DNA from: Vibrio europaeus
Lineage (GTDB): Bacteria; Pseudomonadota; Gammaproteobacteria; Enterobacterales; Vibrionaceae
DNA: 64,000 bases
Direction of reading: 5' to 3'
Assembly (NCBI RefSeq): GCF_001695575.1
Contig: NZ_LUAX01000004.1
Coordinates: 124,001-188,000 of the forward strand
Shown in pieces: positions 38,296 through 48,037 of this stretch; positions within the stretch are counted from its first letter, which is position 1, and every line of letters begins with the position of its first letter. The position numbers and the translations under genes were made by a program. The notes under the pieces are model-generated. The model made no database searches. It had not been told where the DNA came from and saw only the letters and a list, made by a program, of their open reading frames with translations.

Positions 38296-39744
38296 CTAGA
38301 TAAGTGCACCAATACTTAGAACCAAGATGCAGAATAGAGTCAGAATCGCGAGTAGCGGTGCGACCCATTTCACCCAGCGTACGTATGGGACGCGTGCGAT
38401 AGCCAAACCACCCATAACCACAGCTGAAGTTGGTGTAATTAAGTTAACCAAGCCTGACGCTGATTGGTATGCAGTGATAACGAGTTCACGACCAACACCT
38501 GCAAAGTCCGCGAGTGGCGCCATGATTGGCATAGTAAGTACCGCTAGGCCTGACGTAGAAGGTACAAGGAACGAAAGTAGAATCTCTAGGAAGAACATTA
38601 CGTTAATAAACACTACAGATGATAGACCAGTCACCATTTGTTCTGCTGAGAACAAGATAGTATCTGTGATCATACCGCGGTCCATCACCACGACGATACC
38701 ACGAGCGATACCGATAATCAGTGCAACACCAAGTAGGTCACGAGCGCCGTCGATAAAGCTATTGGTAAAGTCTTCTTCACTCATTCGAGCAACTAAGCCA
38801 ACAAGAATCGTTGCAGCCAAGAACATCGCTGAGATTTCAGCCATCCACCAACCAGCAACAGATACACCGTAAATCATTACACCAAACGAGCCACCAAAGA
38901 TGGTTAAGATGATTTTGCGAGTTGTCGTGAACTCCATCCCTTCTTCAGATTGGCTACCAAGGAAGTGAGCTTTGTTCTCTTCGTACTTGTCGTAAACAAT
39001 AGATTTAGATTGGTCGGCGCGAACCATGCGCGCATAACGCATGACGTAAGCAACACAGATAGCGTAGCCAATCACGAGCATGATGACGCGTAGCATGATG
39101 CCGTCAGTAAATGGAATGCCTGAAGCGTTAGCTGCAATAACCGTTGCGAATGGGTTGATGGTCGAACCTAGAACACCAATCCCCGCGCCTAGTAGTACCG
39201 TAGCGGCTGCAACTAATGGGTCAAAGCGCGCTGCCATCATCACGGGTACAAGCAGGGTGTAGAAAGGTAGTGACTCTTCCGCCATACCGTAGACAGTACC
39301 ACCTGCAGCAAACAGTGCCATCAGGATAGGTATCATCATCTCTTCACGCCCTTCAAGGCGATGGGTTACACGCTCAATACCTGCATCAATTGCCCCTGTT
39401 TTGGTTACTAGACCTAAGAAGCCACCGATAACAAGGATAAATAGCGAAACGTCGATTGCGGCTGCTTCGTAGCTGTTGTGGTCGTAGAAGCCATCAATTG
39501 GCGCGAGCAGAACATCAATCACGCCTTGTGGGTTGCCTTCAACTGCCTGATAAGTACCTGTTACAGGAACTTCACGACCAAGATCTTCGTTCATTGCTCG
39601 GTCGTATTGGCCAGCAGGAACTATCCAGGTCAGCATTGCTACAAGTGCAATTAAGACAAAAAGAATCGTATATGCAGAAGGGAACTTAAAGTTGGCAAAG
39701 AAGCCGCCTTTTTTTTCTTCAGTCGGTACAGTTTGGGTTGTCAT
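38296..39744 (-). CDS. YfcC-family carrier, ArcD-like
   Basis: 482 residues with 12 or more hydrophobic segments and a cytoplasmic N-terminus (MTTQTVPTEEKKGG). The YfcC/ArcD family features PAGQYDR near residue 48 and SGLAVLTMPIMAPLADFAGV near the end are present. The streptococcal arginine-ornithine antiporter ArcD belongs to this family. Next to arcA it is the likely arginine/ornithine exchanger, replacing the unrelated ArcD of Pseudomonas. Transport is inferred from family and context. A stem-loop lies directly before its ribosome-binding site. Confidence 0.82.
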   Translation of the reverse strand: MTTQTVPTEEKKGGFFANFKFPSAYTILFVLIALVAMLTWIVPAGQYDRAMNEDLGREVPVTGTYQAVEGNPQGVIDVLLAPIDGFYDHNSYEAAAIDVSLFILVIGGFLGLVTKTGAIDAGIERVTHRLEGREEMMIPILMALFAAGGTVYGMAEESLPFYTLLVPVMMAARFDPLVAAATVLLGAGIGVLGSTINPFATVIAANASGIPFTDGIMLRVIMLVIGYAICVAYVMRYARMVRADQSKSIVYDKYEENKAHFLGSQSEEGMEFTTTRKIILTIFGGSFGVMIYGVSVAGWWMAEISAMFLAATILVGLVARMSEEDFTNSFIDGARDLLGVALIIGIARGIVVVMDRGMITDTILFSAEQMVTGLSSVVFINVMFFLEILLSFLVPSTSGLAVLTMPIMAPLADFAGVGRELVITAYQSASGLVNLITPTSAVVMGGLAIARVPYVRWVKWVAPLLAILTLFCILVLSIGALI

Positions 39745-40190
39745 GGCTATCTCCTTACTTTTATTTATATGACAATAAATAAAAGTGAATCAGCGACTCA
39801 TAGTTATTAGGAATTAAATAACTTATGTAGGGTAAGTTATTGGTATTCGATTTATAGATTGGGCTTCACTGTCAAATCCGCCCTTTGACGCTATTTTAAA
39901 AGCACTCTTAACGACTAACTTTGGTGATCTTCACAAATTAAATCGATAAAAAAATAGGGATTATTAAGTAAAAGTAATTACCCGATTAATTGTTTGAAAA
40001 GGGTGGATTAATATTCTAGAAAAATAGGGTGGGATGAGGAGTAATCAGGCGAAATGGCAATGGTTTTAATTTGGCGGGAATTTTATTCAAACGTTGGGAT
40101 TAAAATGCACAAAGAGTTTTTGAACACTTTATTGATTAAAGTCAAAAATAAAATGTGAGCCAAGATTTTTTACACTATATAAAATAAAAA
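39745..40190. promoter_or_regulatory. Intergenic region between the YfcC carrier and dcuA
   Basis: About 450 bases, very AT-rich, with the promoter of the carrier gene. Apart from the stem-loop at 39757-39786, it holds AATAACTTA/TAAGTTATT at 39817-39841. No gene seen. Confidence 0.45.
39757..39786. promoter_or_regulatory. Stem-loop next to the YfcC ribosome-binding site
   Basis: ACTTTTATTTAT and its exact complement flank six bases. In the transcript the stem ends immediately before AAGGAG, the ribosome-binding site of the carrier gene. A perfect 12-bp AU-rich stem here could affect translation or be an operator. Confidence 0.75.
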
Positions 40191-40208
40191 AGGGAGCCGA
40201 AGCTCCCT
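40191..40208 (-). terminator. Terminator after dcuA
   Basis: AGGGAGC/GCTCCCT stem with a CGAA (UUCG on the transcript) loop, followed on the minus strand by TTTTTTATTTTAT. Confidence 0.92.
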
Positions 40209-40225
40209 GATAACAATAAGGTTAT

Positions 40226-41533
40226 TTAGATAAATAAACCACCAAATGTAAAGCCTAGAGCCACTGCAGACGAGATAGTCACCACACCAGGAATAAAGAA
40301 CGGATGGTTGAAGACGTACTTACCGATACGTGTTGAGCCAGTGTCGTCCATTTCAACTGCTGCAAGCAGTGTTGGGTAGGTAGGTAGTACGAATAGCGCA
40401 CTCACTGCGGCAAAAGATGCAACGGCTGTTAGAGGCGCGACACCAATAGCCAGTGCTGCTGGCATCAGTGCGACGGTAGTTGCCCCTTGTGAGTAAAGCA
40501 ACATTGAAGCAAAGAACAGCACCATCGCTAGCATCCAAGGGTAGTCTGAAAGCAGTGCACCAGCGACTTCTTTAATGCCGTCTACGTGTGCGTTAACAAA
40601 GGTTGAACCAAGCCAAGCAACACCCAGTACACAAACACACGCTGTCATACCTGAGCGGAAGGTCGCCGCTGAAGGGATTTTAGATGCATCAATCTTAGTC
40701 ACGAGAACGATGGCTGCCGCTGCTGCCAGCATCACTGTCATGATCGCTTCATTTCGGCCTAGAGCAGGATCTTTAATAAGACCAATTGAACCGGAAATTG
40801 CTGCTGCGTAGCAGACAACAAAACCGATCGCGGCAAGGAAGATGTAAGTCGCGGTTTTTGCCGTAGGCAGAATTTCACGCTGTTTTTCAGTTGCCAGCTT
40901 GATTAGACCTTTTTCCAGACGTTCTTGATAGATAGGGTCATCTTTAAGTTCGCTGCCCATAAAGTTAGCAACGAATGCACCAATCATACATGCGATGAAA
41001 GTGGTCGGAATACATACTGCCAATAGAGTTAGGTAATCAACACCCATTGGTGCCAGCATTGCTGCAAACGCAACAACGGCTGCTGAAATTGGCGAAGCGG
41101 TAATGGCGATTTGCGAAGCAACAACCGCAATGGACAGTGGACGTGATGGACGAACCCCTTGGCCTTTCGCTACTTCAGCGATAACAGGCAGAGTCGAGAA
41201 TGCGGTGTGCCCAGTACCTGCCATAAGCGTCATTAAGAAAGTCACAATCGGCGCATAAAAGGTGATGCGCTCGGGGTGTTTACGCAAAAAGTTTTCAGCC
41301 ACTTGTACTAGCCAGTCCATACCGCCAGCAACCTGCATAGCTGCAATCGCGGTAATGACCGACATAATGATAAGAATAACGTCTACGGGAATAAAAGCTT
41401 GGCTAGTGGGTACACCAAGTACCAAAGACAGTGCGATAACACCTGCACCACCTGCTAAACCAATGCCAATACCACCAATTCTTGCTCCTAAATAGATAAA
41501 GAGCAGAACGACAAAGAGTTCGACTGCCACCAT
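40226..41533 (-). CDS. dcuA: Anaerobic C4-dicarboxylate transporter
   Basis: 435 residues, about ten hydrophobic segments. The FVVLLFIYLGARIGGIGIGL N-terminus and MAGTGHTAFSTLPVIAEVA block are typical of DcuA/DcuB. The enzyme exchanges fumarate, aspartate and succinate. It lies downstream of aspA as dcuA does in E. coli, which favours DcuA over DcuB. Confidence 0.92.
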   Translation of the reverse strand: MVAVELFVVLLFIYLGARIGGIGIGLAGGAGVIALSLVLGVPTSQAFIPVDVILIIMSVITAIAAMQVAGGMDWLVQVAENFLRKHPERITFYAPIVTFLMTLMAGTGHTAFSTLPVIAEVAKGQGVRPSRPLSIAVVASQIAITASPISAAVVAFAAMLAPMGVDYLTLLAVCIPTTFIACMIGAFVANFMGSELKDDPIYQERLEKGLIKLATEKQREILPTAKTATYIFLAAIGFVVCYAAAISGSIGLIKDPALGRNEAIMTVMLAAAAAIVLVTKIDASKIPSAATFRSGMTACVCVLGVAWLGSTFVNAHVDGIKEVAGALLSDYPWMLAMVLFFASMLLYSQGATTVALMPAALAIGVAPLTAVASFAAVSALFVLPTYPTLLAAVEMDDTGSTRIGKYVFNHPFFIPGVVTISSAVALGFTFGGLFI

Positions 41534-41656
41534 ATTGATACCTCATAAAGTTTGTTTTGATTCTGATTATCTAACGACTCAGCGTCTAAATGGTTAGATA
41601 ATAAGAACGAGGGAAAGACCTTGATAAAATTGTGGTTAACCGTATTCAGTGCCAAA

Positions 41657-41678
41657 AAAGGGCTCCGAAGAGCCCTTT
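41657..41678 (-). terminator. Terminator between aspA and dcuA
   Basis: AAAGGGCT/AGCCCTTT stem, with loop CCGAAG, directly after the aspA stop, followed on the minus strand by a T run. It suggests that dcuA has its own promoter or is fed by read-through, as known in E. coli. Confidence 0.85.
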
Positions 41679-41688
41679 CTTATTGCGA

Positions 41689-43140
41689 TTATTCGTAACG
41701 TTTCGCTTTATACGTTGGATGCATAAAGTTTTCAACACAAAGAATTTCGTCAAGCTCTTCTTCGGTTAGCAGACCGCGCTCAAGTACGACTTCACGAACA
41801 CTCTTACCTGTTTCTGCACAGATCTTACCGACGATGTCACCTTCGTGGTGGCCAATATACGGGTTAAGATAAGTCACGATACCGATAGAGTTGTAGACGT
41901 AGCTTTCACACACTTCTTTATTGACTGTGATGCCGTCGATACATTTGTCACGCAAGTTCACACACGCGTTGGATAGGATTGAGATAGACTCAAACATGCT
42001 TTGCGCAATTACTGGCTCCATCACGTTAAGCTGAAGCTGACCGCCTTCTGCGGCAAACGAGATAGTGTTGTCGTTACCTAGTACTTTGAAACAAACTTGG
42101 TTAACTACTTCTGGAACTACTGGGTTTACTTTCGCTGGCATGATTGAAGAGCCTGCTTGAAGCTCTGGCAGGTTCAGTTCGTTCAGACCTGAACGTGGAC
42201 CAGATGAAAGTAGACGTAGGTCGTTACAGATCTTAGACAGTTTAACCGCTAGACGTTTTAGTGCGCCGTGTGTCATCACGTAAGCGCCACAGTCAGACGT
42301 AGCTTCGATCAAGTCTTCTGCCGGAACCACTTCTAGGCCTGTCACTTCCGCTAGGTGTTTCACTGCTGATGCTTGGTAACCTTGCGCTGCGTTTAGGCCT
42401 GTGCCGATTGCTGTTGCACCTAGGTTGATTTCTAGTAGCAGTTTTGATGTGTACTCAAGCGCACGAATTTCTTCGTTTAGAGTGACTGCCCAAGCATGGA
42501 ACTCTTGACCGACTGTCATTGGTACTGCGTCTTGAAGCTGAGTACGACCCATCTTCAATACATCTTTAAACTCTTGGCTCTTAAGCTCAAAGGCACCTTT
42601 TAGATATTCAATCGCTTCAATCAGTTTCGCTACGCTGTTGTATACCGCAATACGGAAGCCAGTAGGGTATGCACAGTTTGTTGATTGGCTCTTGTTTACG
42701 TGATCGTTCGGGTTAACGATGTCGTACTGGCCTTTCTCTTTGCCCATTAGTTCAAGGGCAACGTTAGCAATCACTTCGTTGGTGTTCATGTTGACTGAAG
42801 TGCCCGCACCACCTTGGAATACGTCTGATGGGAACTGATCCATGCACTTACCTGTTTCAAGGATCAAATCACACGCTTCGATGATGTAGTTAGCAACATC
42901 TTTAGGGATAACACCAAGCTCATTGTTGGCTAATGTAGCGGCTTTCTTTGTCATCACCATACCGCGTACAAATTCAGGTACGTCAGAAATAGTCATGTTA
43001 GAGATATTGAAGTTTTCAATCGCGCGAAGAGTATGAATGCCGTAGTAAGCGTCAGCGGGTACGTGGCGCTCGCCGAGTAAGTCTTCTTCGATACGGGTTG
43101 CTTGGTTAGCCACTTGAGAGGTTTCAGTTAGGGTAGCCAT
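41689..43140 (-). CDS. aspA: Aspartate ammonia-lyase
   Basis: 483 residues, close to the E. coli enzyme (478). The SS-loop signature [15 protein letters not shown] carries the catalytic Ser. The [19 protein letters not shown]-terminus and [17 protein letters not shown] are family blocks. It splits aspartate into fumarate and ammonia. fxsA is divergent upstream, as in E. coli. Confidence 0.97.
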   Translation of the reverse strand: MATLTETSQVANQATRIEEDLLGERHVPADAYYGIHTLRAIENFNISNMTISDVPEFVRGMVMTKKAATLANNELGVIPKDVANYIIEACDLILETGKCMDQFPSDVFQGGAGTSVNMNTNEVIANVALELMGKEKGQYDIVNPNDHVNKSQSTNCAYPTGFRIAVYNSVAKLIEAIEYLKGAFELKSQEFKDVLKMGRTQLQDAVPMTVGQEFHAWAVTLNEEIRALEYTSKLLLEINLGATAIGTGLNAAQGYQASAVKHLAEVTGLEVVPAEDLIEATSDCGAYVMTHGALKRLAVKLSKICNDLRLLSSGPRSGLNELNLPELQAGSSIMPAKVNPVVPEVVNQVCFKVLGNDNTISFAAEGGQLQLNVMEPVIAQSMFESISILSNACVNLRDKCIDGITVNKEVCESYVYNSIGIVTYLNPYIGHHEGDIVGKICAETGKSVREVVLERGLLTEEELDEILCVENFMHPTYKAKRYE

Positions 43141-43457
43141 ACAGGATCCTTAGATATTTATTCTGATAATAAAGTTGCTTTATAGCCAATCTGTAGTCTA
43201 AGAATCCATTCGACAGAATTTTTGGCTGTATAATCCGTCCTGACTTATGTGGCACATGATACTGTACCTGCGGTATAAAAATAGTAAGTGGATCACCTTT
43301 TTTGCTTTTGTTGAGTTAAAGTTTTGTAAGATATGAATAGGTTATTAATAACCCTTTAGTGGTAGGGTTTTATTGAGTGTTTTATCACGATTTTTTACAG
43401 CTTCAATTTGAGCTAAAACCGTGGAACACGTACACTGAACCCAACAAAGGAGGGCGT
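43141..43457. promoter_or_regulatory. Divergent intergenic region between aspA and fxsA
   Basis: About 315 bases with both promoters. A TATAAT at about 43226 faces fxsA, but I find no matching -35. No ARG or CRP box could be placed with confidence. Confidence 0.45.
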
Positions 43458-43961
43458 GTGTTTCCTATCTTATTATTGCTGTTTATCTTCGTTCCTATTA
43501 TTGAAATAGGCCTATTTATTCAAGTAGGTGGTTTTCTGGGTTTGTGGCCAACCATCGGCTTGGTACTGATCACCGCATTTGTTGGTGCCTCGTTAGTTCG
43601 TAGCCAAGGGTTGCAAACACTGATGTCAGTGCAAAACCGCCTTCGGCAGGGAGAGTTACCTGCTCAGCAGATCTTTGAGGGCGTGATGTTGGCGGTTGCC
43701 GGCGTGCTGCTTCTTACCCCAGGTTTTATGACCGATGCATTCGGTATGCTGGTTCTACTTCCTGCTCCTAGGGCGGTTATCGCTAAGTACTTGATGAGCA
43801 AAATGGTGGTGAAATCAGTGGGTGGTGGTTTTCATGGCGAGCAGTTTGGTCAGAACCCATTTGAACAAGGTCCTTTCCACAAAGGGGACTCTAAGCAAGG
43901 CTCGACTTTCGAAGGGGAGTTTGAGCGTAAAGATGATGATGACCAAAACCGATTAAACTAA
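43458..43961 (+). CDS. fxsA: FxsA family membrane protein
   Basis: 167 residues, starting at GTG with AAAGGAGG just ahead. Several hydrophobic segments occur in the first 110 residues (FPILLLLFIFVPIIEIGLFI and LLTPGFMTDAFGMLVLLP), followed by a polar tail. E. coli FxsA (F exclusion suppressor) is 158 residues and lies beside aspA. Overexpression in E. coli prevents exclusion of phage T7 by F. The longer ATG reading frame, with 27 additional residues, does not fit the family. Confidence 0.92.
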   Translation: MFPILLLLFIFVPIIEIGLFIQVGGFLGLWPTIGLVLITAFVGASLVRSQGLQTLMSVQNRLRQGELPAQQIFEGVMLAVAGVLLLTPGFMTDAFGMLVLLPAPRAVIAKYLMSKMVVKSVGGGFHGEQFGQNPFEQGPFHKGDSKQGSTFEGEFERKDDDDQNRLN

Positions 43962-43980
43962 TCCGTTTAACTCTTTTTCT

Positions 43981-44006
43981 AAAGGCGCTCTCACAGCGCC
44001 TTTTTT
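43981..44006 (+). terminator. Terminator after fxsA
   Basis: AAAGGCGCT/AGCGCCTTT-like stem around CTCAC with six T residues. It is bidirectional in sequence. Confidence 0.9.
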
Positions 44007-44311
44007 GTTTCTGTCCAACGCTGAATATCTCTAAAGTAGTTACTCTATTTATTAGCAAAAACTTAAATAATTCAACCTTCTCGTCTCAAAGTTGAAACTT
44101 CTGTTACCACCATGTGTTGAAAGTTTGACGATGCTTCAATTATTCATCATGTCTATGAGATCGAAATCTCACTGTCACTGAATGTAATTTTTAGTTTCAT
44201 AAAAAACATCAACACTGGACATGATTTATTAAAAAGTAGTCACGAAAAAAGTGATTTGGAACACGCTTTCTCGTTGTGGAGCAACATTGAAAGCGATGCA
44301 TGGTGGATAAC
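44007..44311. promoter_or_regulatory. Leader region of the secreted nuclease gene
   Basis: About 305 bases. Near its end a stem-loop at 44264-44295 pairs CGCTTTC with GAAAGCG around an inner GTTG/CAAC pair, about 16 bases before the nuclease ATG. It might shape the 5' UTR. Confidence 0.5.
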
Positions 44312-46909
44312 ATGAAACAAAAACTAACCCCAACGCTACTTGCAGCAGTGGTAGCAGGTGCTCTGTCTTCTCCAGCAATGGCAGACATTATTATTTCTCA
44401 GTATGTAGAAGGTGGCAGCAACAACAAAGCAATCGAGATTGCTAACACAGGTGATGCTTCTGTCTCTCTTGATGGCTATGAGCTAGCCAAATCAACCAAT
44501 GGCAATGGTGAGTGGGGCAGCAAGCTGTCACTCAACGGCCAAGTGCTGGCAGCGAAAAGCGTACTGGTTGTTGCTCATACTAGCGCCAGCGACGACATTA
44601 AAGCGGTTGCGGACATCCTTAATGGCTCAGTAACGGGTTTCAATGGTAATGACCCAATGGCACTGCTGAAAGATGGCAGTTTGCATGATCTGCTAGGTGA
44701 CATGGGTGGCTCTGACTTTGCAAAAGATACCACTTTAGTTCGCAACTCAGATGCGATGACACCTTCTACAGCGCACAATGCTGCACAGTGGTCTTCACTG
44801 CCGAAAGATAGCATTGAAGGGTTAGGTACGTTGGATGGTGGCACAGCTCCAGAGCCATTCGCTTGTACTCAAGATGGCGCAGCGCCAACCTTTACTTCTA
44901 TTCAAGAAATCCAGGGTGAAGGTGATACCTCTCCATTTATTAATGGTTACCCTTACATCACAGACGAAGACTTCTTTGTTAAAGGTGTGGTTAGCGCAGT
45001 AACTACAGGCCTAACCAAAGGTTTCTACCTACAAGCACTGACGGATGACTACAACCCACAAACATCAGAAGGCTTATTCGTTCACACTAACCAGTCAAGC
45101 TCAGAGCTAAAGCCGGGCGATGTCGTGTGTGTGAAAGGTAAAGTTCAAGAATACTACAGCCACACTCAGCTAAAAGCAGAGAACAACAATTGGGTTAAGC
45201 AAGGCGAACAAGCAGCGCCAACGGCGACGGATATCGAGATCCTGCCAACAGATAAAAACTTCGATCGCACGTTAGAGCGTTACGAAGGCATGCTAGTCAG
45301 AACAACTGAAGCGCTCGATATGCGTGTGACGCGTACTTTCGGCTACGATTACGCTGCGCGTCGTAACAACATGGTACTGGCGCAAGGTCGTATCAGCATG
45401 CAGCCAAACCAAAACTTTGCTGCTGGTTCAGAGCAAGCGAAACAGCAAAGCATCGAAAACGCGGAGCGTCGTCTATACGTAGAATCTGATGCCAAAGCGC
45501 CAAACGGCTCTATCCCCTACTACCCAGATTTTGGCCGCACTGACGCAGACCAAGATGGTTCAACAGAAGATTACATCCGTGTTGACGATACGATTGTTGG
45601 TCTAGAAGGTGTGATCACCTACAGCTACGGTGATTACCGTCTAATCCCGACCAATACGCTAACCAGTGAAAGCTTCGTACGTAACGACCCACGTACTCAA
45701 GATATCGATATGAAAGAAGGCGACCTACGTATCGCGACTTTCAACGTCTTGAACTACTTCAACTCGCCGTTTGGTGGTGACACGAACCCGCATGGTAACA
45801 ACCGTGGTGCTAACAACTTTGAAGAGTTTGAAGTACAGCAAGCGAAGATCGTTAATGCGATTCTACGTCTAGATGCTGACATCATCGGCCTGATGGAAAT
45901 CGAGAACAACGGCTTTGGTGAAAGCGGTGCGATTCGTCAGCTTGTTGACCAGCTTAACGCACGGATTGAAAACAAGAAAGATCGCTACGACATCGTCACT
46001 ATCGACAGCAATGGCGATAAAGCGACAGACGAGAATGACTACATCGGCACCGACGTTATCACAACAGGCGTTATCTACCGTCCTAAAGTGGTTAAGCTAA
46101 AAGAGCCTCGCGTTATCGCAATGCCAAGTCAGCAAGCGCCTGAAGTGGTTGATGAAAACGGCAAAGTGATTGAAGACGGTAAGAACTACCAGCGTGATTC
46201 TCTAGCGCCAACCTTTAAGGTTAAAGGGACCAAAGAGAAAATCACAGTGGCGATCAACCACTTCAAATCAAAAGGCTCTAAGTGTTGGGAAGATGCTGCA
46301 CCTGTTGAGCAAGGCGGTCAGGGTGGTCAAGACCTAGATAAGCAAGGCTCATGTGAAAACTTCCGCGTTGCAGCGGCAGTGGCACTAGGTGATGCGCTGA
46401 AAGAGATTAAAGGCCATAAAGTTATCTTGGGTGATATGAACTCGTACGGCATGGAAGACCCTATGCTTGTTCTGACGGATTACAGCCAAGAGAAGTACGG
46501 TAAGACAATCAAAGCGGCACGTAACACATACATTGGTGGTGAAGTTCAGTACGGTGATGACGGTGCGGTGATTAATCACAACTACGGCTACATCAATGCC
46601 GTAGCAAAAGCGCATCCAAACAGCTGGAGCTACTCATTCAATGATGAAGTGGGCGCACTTGATCACCTATTGATCAGCCCAAGTTTAGAGAAGCACTTTG
46701 TTGACGCAACAGACTGGCACATCAATGGTGGTGAATCGACGCTGTTCGATTACAACGATGAGTACAAAGGTGACCTACCTAAGTACCAAGATCACTTCCG
46801 TTCTTCTGACCACGATCCAGCAGTTCTAGAGCTAAACATGGCAGGTTCATTCGGCTTCGGCGCAATGATGTCTCTGTTCGGCCTAGCGCTATGGCGTCGT
46901 CGTAAGTAA
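44312..46909 (+). CDS. Secreted ExeM/NucH-type endonuclease with GlyGly-CTERM tail
   Basis: 865 residues. Signal peptide at 1-25 (MKQKLTPTLLAAVVAGALSS), then a lamin-tail-like domain (~25-120), an OB-fold-like region (~200-320) and an endonuclease/exonuclease/phosphatase domain from ~475 (DLRIATFNVLNYFNS, LMEIENNG, ILGDMNSYGMEDP, SSDHDPAVLEL). The last ~20 residues, GSFGFGAMMSLFGLALWRRRK, match a GlyGly-CTERM/rhombosortase tail: glycine-rich start, a hydrophobic segment and a basic end. Related Vibrio proteins (Xds) digest extracellular DNA for phosphate and biofilm dispersal. The chosen start is four codons in from the first ATG. Confidence 0.9.
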   Translation: MKQKLTPTLLAAVVAGALSSPAMADIIISQYVEGGSNNKAIEIANTGDASVSLDGYELAKSTNGNGEWGSKLSLNGQVLAAKSVLVVAHTSASDDIKAVADILNGSVTGFNGNDPMALLKDGSLHDLLGDMGGSDFAKDTTLVRNSDAMTPSTAHNAAQWSSLPKDSIEGLGTLDGGTAPEPFACTQDGAAPTFTSIQEIQGEGDTSPFINGYPYITDEDFFVKGVVSAVTTGLTKGFYLQALTDDYNPQTSEGLFVHTNQSSSELKPGDVVCVKGKVQEYYSHTQLKAENNNWVKQGEQAAPTATDIEILPTDKNFDRTLERYEGMLVRTTEALDMRVTRTFGYDYAARRNNMVLAQGRISMQPNQNFAAGSEQAKQQSIENAERRLYVESDAKAPNGSIPYYPDFGRTDADQDGSTEDYIRVDDTIVGLEGVITYSYGDYRLIPTNTLTSESFVRNDPRTQDIDMKEGDLRIATFNVLNYFNSPFGGDTNPHGNNRGANNFEEFEVQQAKIVNAILRLDADIIGLMEIENNGFGESGAIRQLVDQLNARIENKKDRYDIVTIDSNGDKATDENDYIGTDVITTGVIYRPKVVKLKEPRVIAMPSQQAPEVVDENGKVIEDGKNYQRDSLAPTFKVKGTKEKITVAINHFKSKGSKCWEDAAPVEQGGQGGQDLDKQGSCENFRVAAAVALGDALKEIKGHKVILGDMNSYGMEDPMLVLTDYSQEKYGKTIKAARNTYIGGEVQYGDDGAVINHNYGYINAVAKAHPNSWSYSFNDEVGALDHLLISPSLEKHFVDATDWHINGGESTLFDYNDEYKGDLPKYQDHFRSSDHDPAVLELNMAGSFGFGAMMSLFGLALWRRRK

Positions 46910-46937
46910 TAACCCTCAAAAAGTACTGTAAACTAAT

Positions 46938-46965
46938 AAGGTCGGTGAAAGCCGACCTTATTTTT
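46938..46965 (+). terminator. Terminator after the nuclease gene
   Basis: AAGGTCGG/CCGACCTT stem around TGAAAG, then ATTTTTAT. Confidence 0.85.
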
Positions 46966-47047
46966 ATCGTTTGCTCTTGCCTTTCTTGCCCTGTATTGCA
47001 CAATACCGCCCCTAACCAAGAAATTTATCAACGCTAGTCTCCGAGTA

Positions 47048-47635
47048 ATGCTGTTAATCATCGATAATTACGACTCTTTTACCTATAACCTGTACCAGTA
47101 TTTTTGTGAGCTGGGCGCAGAGGTTAAGGTAATGCGTAATGATGAAATCACGCTTGAAGAGATAGAGTCGTTGAATCCTACCCATTTGGTTATCTCTCCG
47201 GGGCCATGTACACCCAATGAAGCCGGTATTTCATTAAGTGTGATTGAGCATTTTGCCGGAAAGCTACCGATTCTTGGTGTTTGCTTAGGCCATCAGGCGA
47301 TTGCGCAGGTGTTTGGCGGAGAAGTGGTACGTGCACGTCAAGTAATGCATGGCAAAACATCCCCAATTCGTCACAATGACCGCAGCGTGTTCTCTACACT
47401 TAATAACCCGCTGACAGTTACGCGTTATCACTCGCTAGTGGTTAAGAACGATACCTTGCCAGATTGTTTTGAGCTTACCGCTTGGACAGAGCTTGAAGAT
47501 GGCTCGATGGATGAGATCATGGGCTACCAGCACAAAACCTTGCCGATTGATGCGGTGCAGTTCCATCCTGAGTCGATTAAAACAGAGCAAGGTCACCAGA
47601 TCCTCGCTAACTTTTTGGCTCGCCAGCCACTTTAA
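47048..47635 (+). CDS. pabA: Aminodeoxychorismate synthase amidotransferase
   Basis: 195 residues. Class I amidotransferase triad: Cys79 in GVCLGHQ, His173 and Glu175 in QFHPESI. It supplies ammonia to PabB for p-aminobenzoate in folate synthesis; a dual role with anthranilate synthase is possible. In E. coli too, pabA lies beside argD. No partner gene is adjacent. Confidence 0.92.
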   Translation: MLLIIDNYDSFTYNLYQYFCELGAEVKVMRNDEITLEEIESLNPTHLVISPGPCTPNEAGISLSVIEHFAGKLPILGVCLGHQAIAQVFGGEVVRARQVMHGKTSPIRHNDRSVFSTLNNPLTVTRYHSLVVKNDTLPDCFELTAWTELEDGSMDEIMGYQHKTLPIDAVQFHPESIKTEQGHQILANFLARQPL

Positions 47636-48037
47636 AACGCTCTCTTTGACCGTCTTTTGTCTGGTTAAAGCCTGACTTAGATCACTATTTTTAACATTTC
47701 CTTCATAATTCACCATGCGGATATTTTGTGAAAAAGTATGCGCAGAGTTTGTTGCGCCTACGCTAGAGCCCTTATCCGGACTATGATTAACCATAGCTTA
47801 TCTTAGCTATAAGAATATATTGCTTCATAAAACTAGAGGCGTGATGCATAAATACTCAGAGGTAGTGACTATCAGACTCCGCAGTGGGCACTAAAAAGAA
47901 TAAATCACTATTGAAATGGTTAATTAAATGTAAATACAATGCCGTGATTGCTTTATAGCAAAACAATATCTTATTTCATTGAATAGAAGTAAGGACACCA
48001 TATTTGCTATGCATGCGGTATCAAGAGGGAATGTGCA
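47636..48037. promoter_or_regulatory. Region between pabA and astC/argD
   Basis: About 400 bases with no gene, holding the astC promoter. It contains a candidate ARG box at 47845-47858. No terminator with a T run was found after pabA. Confidence 0.5.
47845..47858. promoter_or_regulatory. Candidate ARG box upstream of astC/argD
   Basis: TGCATAAATACTCA matches 12 of 14 positions of TGAATWWWWATTCA with the correct spacing. A weaker 9/14 match lies 21 bases to the left at 47824. ArgR binds such pairs, 21 bases apart. Confidence 0.5.

Noticed and set aside
43377..43457. ATG start for fxsA giving 27 more residues
   Set aside because: The GTG at 43458 has a near-perfect AAAGGAGG ahead and matches the FxsA N-terminus; the extension does not.
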